NCBI GenBank assembly: GCA_023301395.1
Contig: JALZUY010000052.1
Coordinates: forward strand, 1-23,498
Origin: Nonlabens sp.
Lineage (GTDB): Bacteria; Bacteroidota; Bacteroidia; Flavobacteriales; Flavobacteriaceae
DNA length: 23,498 nt
Direction of reading: 5' to 3'
Each line of letters opens with the position of its first letter. Positions within the stretch are counted from its first letter, which is position 1. This document shows positions 8,140 to 15,040 of this stretch, piece by piece. The translations under genes were made by a program, and so were the position numbers. The notes below the pieces were generated by a model that was not told the DNA's origin, ran no database searches, and was given only the letters and a program-made list of their open reading frames with translations.

Positions 8140-10164
8140 TTATTCTTGTGTGGATTCTTTAATTTTAGTTTGAACAATAGCAAAGTTACGTGCTTTTACT
8201 TGGATTTTATCTTCAGTCTCCAGCCCATTAAGAGTGATCACATCGACATCTCGAGCATTTGATTTTGTATGTACATTTAAAGAAATGGCGTTTTCATTAA
8301 AATAAACCACCGTTTCCTCATCAAAATAATTTCTTTTTAAAACAAGCAATCCGTTTGCTTCACTAACAATTTGGGTAGTTCCATAAAGTAGTGACATAGA
8401 GTTTTTTCTAAGATTCACTAAACTTGACACCAGTTTCTTTAAGTCTAGTTCTCTTTGTGAAAGATCCTTAAACTTCATCATTTTGATATTATTAGGTGAA
8501 TTTACTCCTAGCCCTATGCTTCCATACTCATCACCATAATATATTATAGGTATACCAGGAACAGTCATATTAAAAGCCTGTAACATTCCTAATCTATCAT
8601 AGGAAGTGGTATCAATCATCCCTTTTGTTGTATGCCATCCATCATCATCCAGCGATAAATCACCACTAGCATAGCTTATAAATCTTGCCCTATCTTGATT
8701 TCCAGACATAGTTCCCATTAAATGATGGTGACCATAATAATCTAATCCTTCAAAAAGTGACTGGGCTAGATTTGCATAGCTGCCATCTGCTTTTACAAAA
8801 GCGTCTACCGCAGCTTCATACTGGTTGAACTCCATTTGCGCGTTTAACATTGCACTATTCATATAACTACGCACTACATCATAAGAACCGTTTGATTCTC
8901 CTAGTTGATAAATAGGCCTATTTGTGTGTTTCCTTATTTTTTGATTCAATGACCTCCAGTAAACATGAGGAATTTGATCTGTTAAATCATAACGCAAACC
9001 GTCCATCTCATAGTTAGCAACCCAATAGAGTGCAGTATCCGTCATTGCATTTACCACTTCTGGTTTTTTAAAATCGAGCTGATGCAGTTGATCACCTACA
9101 TATAAACTTGTAACCCAATCTGTATGTTCTTTATAAATAGGATTTTGCTCATGGACGTGTTGAGTAACATAATCGAGAATTACATTTATATCACGATTGT
9201 GCGCTTCTTCTATGAGCAACTTCAGCAACTCTTCATCTCCGTAGCGTTTATCTATTAAAGTATTTGAAACAGGAGCATTACCTTGATAAGTATGAAATTT
9301 AGTTTGCTCATCACGTTCTAGAGAACGTCCAGCATTTTGAGTAATAGGCGATAATGAAATCGTATTAATCCCTAGCTCTTCAAAGTATCCATCTTTAATT
9401 TTTGCAAGAACTCCAGCGAGATCGCCACCATTATAATTTGCTATAGATTTAACTTCAGTATTGTTATCATCTCCATCCATAAAACGATCTACCATTAAAG
9501 AGTAAATCACTTGACTGTGATGGTCTGAGCGAGCAAGTTGTGATGGATCTTGAACCACTTCTCTATTTTGTACTGGAATTAATAAATCATTAGTTCGTCC
9601 ATTAAAATCGCTAGCATAGACTCTTACCAGTTGGGTTGATGACTTGCGGTTTGAGAAATCTTTCTCTGGCAACTCTACAATATAAGTGTCACCTTTTTGA
9701 GAAGCACTAATCATTTGGTTTTCATAGAGTATTACGATATTCTGGAGTTCACCATTGGTCTTAAACGTAAATCCATTTTCTACAATCTCACCATAACTTA
9801 ACCTTGCGGTTTGTAGATTTCTAGGAGTATTTGTAAAAACTGGAATATCATTACGTATCCCATCAGTCCATAAAGACACGTGAGAAACATAAGGAGCTAT
9901 AGAATCCATTTCCAGTTTTAAAGGATCTGTAGCATTTCCTGTCTTTGTATTAAACAACACTCCTTTACCATAAGTAATGCTATCCAGCACAGTCACATCT
10001 AGTAGATAATCTGTAGTATACACCTCAATACTGGTAGATGAAGCATAAATAGGAGTAGTCATTACCTCAATAACACTAGGTCGTGTATCGCCATTGAATG
10101 GTTTTTCTTTTTTGCCACAGCTTATTATAGCTAAAACCATAAAAAGGAAGAATATTTTTTTCAT
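8140..10164 (-). CDS. GH13 alpha-amylase-family lipoprotein (cyclomaltodextrinase/neopullulanase-like, long form)
   Basis: A 674-residue GH13 hydrolase, first gene of a two-gene operon. The lipobox ends at C16 (AIISC). Residues about 30-200 are beta-rich and likely form N-terminal sandwich domains of the cyclomaltodextrinase/neopullulanase kind. The catalytic barrel begins near VIYSLMVDRFMDGD (219-232). Region I is ILDYVTQH (329-336), nucleophile D393 (GLRYDLTDQ), acid/base E423 (QLGES), and the third acid D491 lies in MSGNQDRAR. Oddity: region IV has Gln490 where most GH13 enzymes have His (NHD becomes NQD). PGIPIIYYGDEYG marks the end of the barrel. The divergent SusC-like gene across a 282-base gap suggests joint starch or maltodextrin uptake and breakdown. 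Exact specificity is unknown. Confidence 0.9.
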   Translation of the reverse strand: MKKIFFLFMVLAIISCGKKEKPFNGDTRPSVIEVMTTPIYASSTSIEVYTTDYLLDVTVLDSITYGKGVLFNTKTGNATDPLKLEMDSIAPYVSHVSLWTDGIRNDIPVFTNTPRNLQTARLSYGEIVENGFTFKTNGELQNIVILYENQMISASQKGDTYIVELPEKDFSNRKSSTQLVRVYASDFNGRTNDLLIPVQNREVVQDPSQLARSDHHSQVIYSLMVDRFMDGDDNNTEVKSIANYNGGDLAGVLAKIKDGYFEELGINTISLSPITQNAGRSLERDEQTKFHTYQGNAPVSNTLIDKRYGDEELLKLLIEEAHNRDINVILDYVTQHVHEQNPIYKEHTDWVTSLYVGDQLHQLDFKKPEVVNAMTDTALYWVANYEMDGLRYDLTDQIPHVYWRSLNQKIRKHTNRPIYQLGESNGSYDVVRSYMNSAMLNAQMEFNQYEAAVDAFVKADGSYANLAQSLFEGLDYYGHHHLMGTMSGNQDRARFISYASGDLSLDDDGWHTTKGMIDTTSYDRLGMLQAFNMTVPGIPIIYYGDEYGSIGLGVNSPNNIKMMKFKDLSQRELDLKKLVSSLVNLRKNSMSLLYGTTQIVSEANGLLVLKRNYFDEETVVYFNENAISLNVHTKSNARDVDVITLNGLETEDKIQVKARNFAIVQTKIKESTQE

Positions 10165-10204
10165 TGGGCAAGTATATTACTGGTAGTATTGAGTTGAAAA
10201 TGGG

Positions 10205-10224
10205 TTCGCTTTCGCGAAAGCGAA
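10205..10224. repeat. Iterated palindrome, copy 3 (longest; between GH13 operon and SusC-like gene)
   Basis: A perfect 20-bp palindrome, TTCGCTTTCGCGAAAGCGAA, 40 bases upstream of the long GH13 start. It is the longest perfect copy of the iterated palindrome here. Confidence 0.85.
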
Positions 10225-10312
10225 ATATAATATATATGTGCTTACTAAACCTATTTTACAATGTTTTACTAGAATTGCTGTTCTAAATCAGAACCTAAAG
10301 ATATACTTTACA

Positions 10313-10320
10313 TACTTTTG
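10313..10320 (+). promoter_or_regulatory. -7 box, first copy (TACTTTTG)
   Basis: Exact match to the Bacteroidota -7 consensus TAnnTTTG, but no TTG at the usual spacing upstream. It lies 127 bases before the SusC-like ATG, in the first 77-bp unit. Confidence 0.4.
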
Positions 10321-10389
10321 AAAGCTAGTTAAGAATTTGAAGATTTATCTTAAAAAATTCTAAATCAGAACCTAAAGATATACTTTACA

Positions 10390-10397
10390 TACTTTTG
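10390..10397 (+). promoter_or_regulatory. -7 box, second copy (TACTTTTG)
   Basis: The same box in the second 77-bp unit, 50 bases before the ATG at 10447. Transcription from it would begin near 10403, leaving a leader of about 45 bases. The -33 element is weak, which may mean an activator is needed. Confidence 0.5.
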
Positions 10398-10446
10398 AAA
10401 GCTAGTTAAGAATTTGAAGATTTATCTTAAAAAATTAAATTTAGCA

Positions 10447-13251
10447 ATGAACTTAAAACTTAAAACGCTTTTATTACTGCTTATAATACCACTGCTTACC
10501 ATAGCTCAAAATGTGGTAACAGGAACTGTAATAGATGCTGGAAATGGGCTACCTATTCCAAATGCATACGTAACTTTTGAAGGAAATGAAAAGCCTATAG
10601 AGACAGATTTTGACGGGATATTTAAACTTAAAAACATTCCAGACGGTGCCATAATTCTCATTTCTTATACAGGTTACACCACTCAAGAAATCATTTTTAC
10701 AGGACAAAATAAAATAGATATTGAACTCACAGAGCAACCTACCGCACTAGAGCTAGATGTTCTCATAGGTTATGGTCATTCAAAGCAATTAGATATAAGT
10801 ACTTCTCATCAAACGATTACACAAAACCAATTTAATAAAGGCGCTATCACTTCTACTACACAACTTATCGCAGGAAAAGCGGCTGGCGTTCAAGTAACTG
10901 CTGCAAGTGGTCGTCCTGGAGACAATTCTATATTAAGAATACGTCCTGGAGCTACTTTATCACTTAATCAAGATGCTCTTTATGTAGTTGATGGAATTCC
11001 TCTTGATCAAAACAATGCTCGTTTAAACTCTATAAACCCTAACGACATAAATAGTTTCACTATTTTAAAAGATGCAGCTGCTACTGCTATATATGGTAAT
11101 CGTGCTTCTAATGGTGTGATTCTAATCACTACAAAAAAAGCCGATTTTAATACTGATCTTAATATCAATTATAACGTGCAGTTTGCGGTGGAGAAAGTGG
11201 ATAATTACACACCTGTGTTTACAGCAAATCGATTCCGCCAGTTTATAAATGACCAAGGTCGTGACGCATCCATTTTAGGAACCGCAAGTACAGACTGGCA
11301 AGACGCTATTTATGAAAACGCGACACGTGCTATACATAATATAAGTGTAGAAAAAGGATATGAGTCTACAGCCATAAGAGCTTCTCTAGGTTATAATAAT
11401 GAAAATGGAACGCTACAAGGTTCTGGTTATGAAAGAGCAAATCTAGGTTTGAACATTACTCAAAAACTACTTAGAAATAAACTGCAACTTCATCTTACTT
11501 CTCAACTTACTAAAGAAGAAATAAGAAGTGCAGACTTGAGTGCTATACGAGCAGCAATTCTTTTTGACCCTACCCAACCTATTTTCAATGATGATAATGA
11601 ATTCTTTGAACATTCTACTACAAATGGGGTGGAGCCTAATGCGGTAAGAAATCCACTAGGATTATTAAATAGTCTGGATGCACAGTTAGATAACGATCAG
11701 GTAAGAATTAATATGCGCGCTGTATATCAATTACCCGCGGAAGGATTAAAATTCACTGGTAATACTGGACTAGACTATAATGAGTTCAACTCTTATGCTA
11801 TTAGAAATCAAATTACAACTGCAGGAACTTTAAACACATTAAAAGATGTCAGTCACGGAATAAGACGAAACAATCTTATTGATGGCCGTTTAGACTATCA
11901 CAAAGAATCTGAGAATTATAAAACCCAAATGGATCTTACCTTAGGAAGTAGCTCACAATCATTCTATCGTGGAACTTTTAATCGTGGAATAGAAAATGGT
12001 GTTTTTATTGATTTCCCATCTATTGAAGAAAACAACTCTATAACGAGTTTTTTTAGTAGAGCTATTTTTGATATTAATAATAGATTCATGCTGTCTGGAA
12101 GCTTCTCCATAAACAGTAATGATCATTTCTCTTCGGACAATAAATGGGCTCATTTTTACGGCCTTAGTGGCGCCATGAAATTAACCGAAACCGGATTCAT
12201 TAAAAACAATCTCACTATTTCTCATTTAAAATTACGTGGCAGTTATGGTAAAACAGGACAACAAAATATCACTACAGCACACTCTCTAATTCCTGAAAAC
12301 AACGTCTATCAGTTTGGTAATGAATTCAACGGTTTTTTAAAACCGACTAACGCTGAAAATTTAAAATGGGAAACAACAAATGAGTTTAATATAGGACTAG
12401 ATATAGGACTGTTCACTAATAGGTTAACAGGTAGCATAGATTATTATAATAGAAAAACTACAGATTTAATTATATTTAATCTTCAATCTTTTAACTTTCA
12501 AAACTCTGGTTCTATAAAAAGTAACGGAATAGAAACAAGCCTTCAACTTAAAATGATTGAAGGAAAAAATATGACCTGGAACATTACTGGTAACTTGACT
12601 TTTCAAGATATAGAAATCACAAATTTATCAAATTCCACACCAGTAGAGAACTCTATTCAAGAATGGATCTTAGGTACTGATCCTACTACATTTAATGTAT
12701 TCAGACAGGTATATGATACAAATGGAAGACCGCTAGAAGGAGAATATGAAGACGTTAATGGTGATAATATCATTAATAATGAAGATCGAGTAGCTTATAA
12801 AAAAGCAAATCACGATGCTTATTACGGGATCAGTACTTACTTCAGGTTTAAGAATTTTGACTTAAATGCTACATTGCGTGGCGCTACCGGTGGATATAAT
12901 TATAATGAAATTACTGCAAGCACCGCAAATCTTACAAGTGTTTTCCCCAGCGATACACAAAATATACTTTATAATAACTCACCTGTAAGTATCCAAGAAA
13001 CAGGATTTAATGATGCACAATTATTCTCTGACTATTATATTCAAAAAGCAGACTTCTTAAAATTAGACAATCTCTCTATTGGCTATAATTTCCCTGGAGA
13101 CACTATAGACATAAGAGCATCATTAACTGGAACTAATTTATTTACAATCACAGAATATGATGGTATTGACCCAGAAGTTTTCAATGGAATTGACAACAAT
13201 TTACTTCCTAGAAATCGCGGTATTATTTTCGGTTTAGGGTTTAACTTTTAA
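10447..13251 (+). CDS. SusC-like TonB-dependent outer-membrane receptor without a SusD partner
   Basis: A SusC/RagA-family transporter of 934 residues from the ATG at 10447. I prefer this start because it begins a clean signal peptide (MNLKLKTLLLLLIIPLLTIA, then QNVVTG). An in-frame TTG at 10414 would add 11 residues from inside the 77-bp repeat and leave almost no leader. A carboxypeptidase-D-regulatory-like domain (GTVIDAGNGLPIPNAYV onward) is followed by a plug with ILRIRPGATLSLNQDALYVV and LKDAAATAIYGNRASNGVIL, then a barrel ending in the aromatic F (GLGFNF). No susD-like gene follows; a terminator and then a convergent DUF58 gene come next. Divergence from two GH13 lipoproteins suggests alpha-glucan uptake, which is inference from context. 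Confidence 0.93.
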   Translation: MNLKLKTLLLLLIIPLLTIAQNVVTGTVIDAGNGLPIPNAYVTFEGNEKPIETDFDGIFKLKNIPDGAIILISYTGYTTQEIIFTGQNKIDIELTEQPTALELDVLIGYGHSKQLDISTSHQTITQNQFNKGAITSTTQLIAGKAAGVQVTAASGRPGDNSILRIRPGATLSLNQDALYVVDGIPLDQNNARLNSINPNDINSFTILKDAAATAIYGNRASNGVILITTKKADFNTDLNINYNVQFAVEKVDNYTPVFTANRFRQFINDQGRDASILGTASTDWQDAIYENATRAIHNISVEKGYESTAIRASLGYNNENGTLQGSGYERANLGLNITQKLLRNKLQLHLTSQLTKEEIRSADLSAIRAAILFDPTQPIFNDDNEFFEHSTTNGVEPNAVRNPLGLLNSLDAQLDNDQVRINMRAVYQLPAEGLKFTGNTGLDYNEFNSYAIRNQITTAGTLNTLKDVSHGIRRNNLIDGRLDYHKESENYKTQMDLTLGSSSQSFYRGTFNRGIENGVFIDFPSIEENNSITSFFSRAIFDINNRFMLSGSFSINSNDHFSSDNKWAHFYGLSGAMKLTETGFIKNNLTISHLKLRGSYGKTGQQNITTAHSLIPENNVYQFGNEFNGFLKPTNAENLKWETTNEFNIGLDIGLFTNRLTGSIDYYNRKTTDLIIFNLQSFNFQNSGSIKSNGIETSLQLKMIEGKNMTWNITGNLTFQDIEITNLSNSTPVENSIQEWILGTDPTTFNVFRQVYDTNGRPLEGEYEDVNGDNIINNEDRVAYKKANHDAYYGISTYFRFKNFDLNATLRGATGGYNYNEITASTANLTSVFPSDTQNILYNNSPVSIQETGFNDAQLFSDYYIQKADFLKLDNLSIGYNFPGDTIDIRASLTGTNLFTITEYDGIDPEVFNGIDNNLLPRNRGIIFGLGFNF

Positions 13252-13454
13252 TCTCTAAGAGAAACACAACCTCTTTAACGTGTTTATACGCTTTTAATCC
13301 ATGAGTATTTTCAGACGATTAATATTTTTCACAATTCACAATTAAAGCTTGATATTTGCAATGCTTAATCAATAGGACTTAGGTTTTCCCTAAAAATCTA
13401 GGTACTGATTCAGGTGTAACCAAATAATACTCTTTTCATAATTCATTCGGTTAC

Positions 13455-13488
13455 GAAAGCTCATCGCAAGATGGGCTTTCTTTTTTTT
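13455..13488 (+). terminator. Intrinsic terminator downstream of the SusC-like gene
   Basis: An 11-bp stem (GAAAGCTCATC / GATGGGCTTTC with one G-T pair) with a GCAA tetraloop, followed by eight T. It acts on the plus strand only and lies 203 bases after the SusC-like stop. I see no gene in the intervening 13252-13454; that stretch holds only short alternating CCTA/TAGG repeats near 13380-13405. Confidence 0.85.
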
Positions 13489-13510
13489 ACCTTTTGAACT
13501 GAATTAAATT

Positions 13511-14440
13511 CTATTTGAAAAGTTGACGTTCAAGAAGAAAAGTAGTGAGTACTACATCAAAATTGCGCTGTATATCTACTGGCATATATTTTATTCTATT
13601 CTGTCCGCAACGCACTCTTAGTTTTTCAAAATAAGTGCTTACCGCTTCTTTATACACCTCTTTTACATTATCTGCATATAAGTCGATATGCTCACCAGTC
13701 TCCACATCAGTATAGCGAGATGGTTTGTTTGAAAAGTCAAAATCAACTTCGGTGGCACTATCATAGGTATGGAAAAGAACCACGTCATGCTTATTATATT
13801 TCAAATGGCGCAACGCTTCAAACAATTCGTTTTCATGAACATCACTTTGAAACATATCTGTAAATAGGAAAATAAGCGAGCGACGTTTCATTTTATCTGC
13901 GATTTCATGCAAGTACTTATAGGTATTTGTTGATGTCCCAGTAGGCTTGTTAACTACAAGTTTTGAAAGCTGATCTAGCAACATATTATGATGTCTATCA
14001 CTTCCTTTCTCAGGAGCATAGTATTCATAAGTATCGCTATAAACGGATAGCCCTACAGCGTCTCGTTGTTTCTTTAAGACATTCATCACACTTGCAGCGG
14101 CGAGCGCACCATAACCTACTTTATTCAAGCTACCTAAAGTTTGAGTTTTAACTAGCGGATAATGCATCGATGGACTATTATCTACGATGAGATGACATCT
14201 TAAATTCGTCTCTTCATCGTAACGTTTGGTATAAAGCTTATCGGTTTTGGCAAACAATTTCCAGTCTATATGACGGGTACTTTCACCAGGATTATAGATT
14301 TTATGCTCAGCAAACTCAGCACTAAAACCATGGAAAGGAGATTTATGCATACCAGATATAAATCCTTCCACCACTTGACTGGCAAGTAAGGCTAGGTTTT
14401 TAAATCCTGCGGTTTTATTTAACTCCTTTTGAATATCCAT
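13511..14440 (-). CDS. DUF58 domain protein (vWA-like)
   Basis: A 309-residue DUF58 protein, a cytoplasmic family with a von Willebrand A-like fold that usually works with MoxR-type AAA ATPases in assembling or activating other complexes. The family core is clear: YNPGESTRHIDWKLFAKTDK (49-68), KRYDEETNLRC (72-82) and a MIDAS-type DNSPSM (87-92). The C-terminal half has RRSLIFLFTDMFQSDV. Unlike the common moxR-DUF58-batA/B clusters, it stands alone: trxA upstream is closed by a terminator and the downstream neighbour is convergent. The moxR partner must be elsewhere. Family firm, molecular target unknown. Confidence 0.9.
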   Translation of the reverse strand: MDIQKELNKTAGFKNLALLASQVVEGFISGMHKSPFHGFSAEFAEHKIYNPGESTRHIDWKLFAKTDKLYTKRYDEETNLRCHLIVDNSPSMHYPLVKTQTLGSLNKVGYGALAAASVMNVLKKQRDAVGLSVYSDTYEYYAPEKGSDRHHNMLLDQLSKLVVNKPTGTSTNTYKYLHEIADKMKRRSLIFLFTDMFQSDVHENELFEALRHLKYNKHDVVLFHTYDSATEVDFDFSNKPSRYTDVETGEHIDLYADNVKEVYKEAVSTYFEKLRVRCGQNRIKYMPVDIQRNFDVVLTTFLLERQLFK

Positions 14441-14463
14441 AGCGTGAAGATAAGTGTATGGAT

Positions 14464-14479
14464 TTTATTTGCAAATAAA
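14464..14479. promoter_or_regulatory. 16-bp palindrome upstream of the DUF58 gene
   Basis: TTTATTTGCAAATAAA, a perfect 16-bp palindrome 23 bases upstream of the DUF58 start, where an operator or promoter element could sit. Low sequence complexity makes chance possible. Confidence 0.3.
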
Positions 14480-14513
14480 CTTTTTATAAAAGTAGTGGTG
14501 AGCTGTTGTAATA

Positions 14514-14529
14514 CGCTTTCGCGAAAGTG
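14514..14529. repeat. Iterated palindrome, copy 4 (between DUF58 gene and trxA)
   Basis: CGCTTTCGCGAAAGTG, one base off the perfect 16-bp palindrome, just past the trxA terminator. Confidence 0.75.
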
Positions 14530-14550
14530 AAATTCCAAAATATATTACGC

Positions 14551-14586
14551 AAAAAAGCTCATTTCAATTAAGAAATGAGCTTTTTT
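14551..14586 (-). terminator. Bidirectional-looking intrinsic terminator after trxA
   Basis: A perfect GC-containing 9-bp stem (GCTCATTTC / GAAATGAGC) around a 6-base loop, flanked by six A on one side and six T on the other, so a U-run follows the hairpin on either strand. It starts 21 bases after the trxA stop and insulates trxA from the DUF58 gene. Confidence 0.9.
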
Positions 14587-14606
14587 ATAAAATTTGAACC
14601 GTTATA

Positions 14607-14927
14607 CTAGTTCAATAATGCATCTATCGCGTCTGTGTAAGCGTTCTTAGGTGCAACACCTACTTGACGACCTACAACTTCACCGTTTTGAAAAACAAGT
14701 ACCGTTGGGATATTACGTACTCCGTATTTTGCTGCAAATTCTTGATTTGCATCAACATCCATTTTACCTACAACTGCTTTACCGTCATAGTCAGTAGCAA
14801 CCTCATCGATGATAGGACCTACCATGCGACATGGTCCACACCATGCTGCCCAAAAGTCAACCAATACTGGCTTATCACTTTTTAATACTGTTTCTTCAAA
14901 ATTTGCGTCTGTTATTTCTAGTGCCAT
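14607..14927 (-). CDS. trxA: Thioredoxin
   Basis: A 106-residue cytoplasmic thioredoxin with the WCGPC active site (C30, C33), FWAAWCGPC context and the later cis-proline motif NIPTVLVF. It is the dithiol donor for proteins such as ribonucleotide reductase, encoded nearby. The open frame extends to an ATG at 14957, adding MYIEIKTAHK, but a TAnnTTTG -7 box (14955-14962) overlaps that codon, so transcripts would begin after it. The ATG at 14927 gives the standard thioredoxin N-terminus MALEITDANF and usual length. It has its own terminator and lies 113 bases after the dnaE stop. Confidence 0.96.
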   Translation of the reverse strand: MALEITDANFEETVLKSDKPVLVDFWAAWCGPCRMVGPIIDEVATDYDGKAVVGKMDVDANQEFAAKYGVRNIPTVLVFQNGEVVGRQVGVAPKNAYTDAIDALLN

Positions 14928-14954
14928 TTTATGTGCTGTTTTAATTTCTATATA

Positions 14955-14962
14955 CAAAAGTA
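14955..14962 (-). promoter_or_regulatory. -7 box of the trxA promoter (TACTTTTG)
   Basis: An exact TAnnTTTG match on the minus strand, with CTG 21 bases upstream in place of the -33 TTG. Predicted start about 20 bases before the ATG at 14927. The same octamer occurs in both 77-bp repeat units at 10313 and 10390. Confidence 0.5.
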
Positions 14963-15040
14963 ATCAAATCTCATACCATATTACAGTCAGTCACTATTAG
15001 ACTTATTTATATCGATATGTAGGTTTGTGATTTATCACAT

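Larger units (their letters stand above)
10281..10436. repeat. Perfect 77-bp tandem duplication upstream of the SusC-like gene
   Basis: Two identical head-to-tail units of 77 bases (10281-10357 and 10358-10434), with identity continuing two bases further. Each unit holds a small inverted repeat (TTCT-AAATC-AGAA) and a TAnnTTTG-type -7 box (TACTTTTG). The second copy ends 10 bases before the ATG of the SusC-like gene. Complete identity implies a recent duplication or an assembly artefact. Confidence 0.95.

Noticed and set aside
10281..10436. Possible CRISPR array from repeated units
   Set aside because: Only two units, 77 bases each, directly abutting with no spacers and no cas genes; it is a tandem duplication.
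10414..10446. TTG start extending the SusC-like protein by 11 residues
   Set aside because: It would place basic residues before a complete signal peptide and leave only about 10 bases of leader after the -7 box; the ATG at 10447 is the better start.
13252..13454. Possible small RNA ending at the strong plus-strand terminator
   Set aside because: No TAnnTTTG promoter or stable structure is visible in the stretch; the terminator is explained by read-through from the SusC-like gene.
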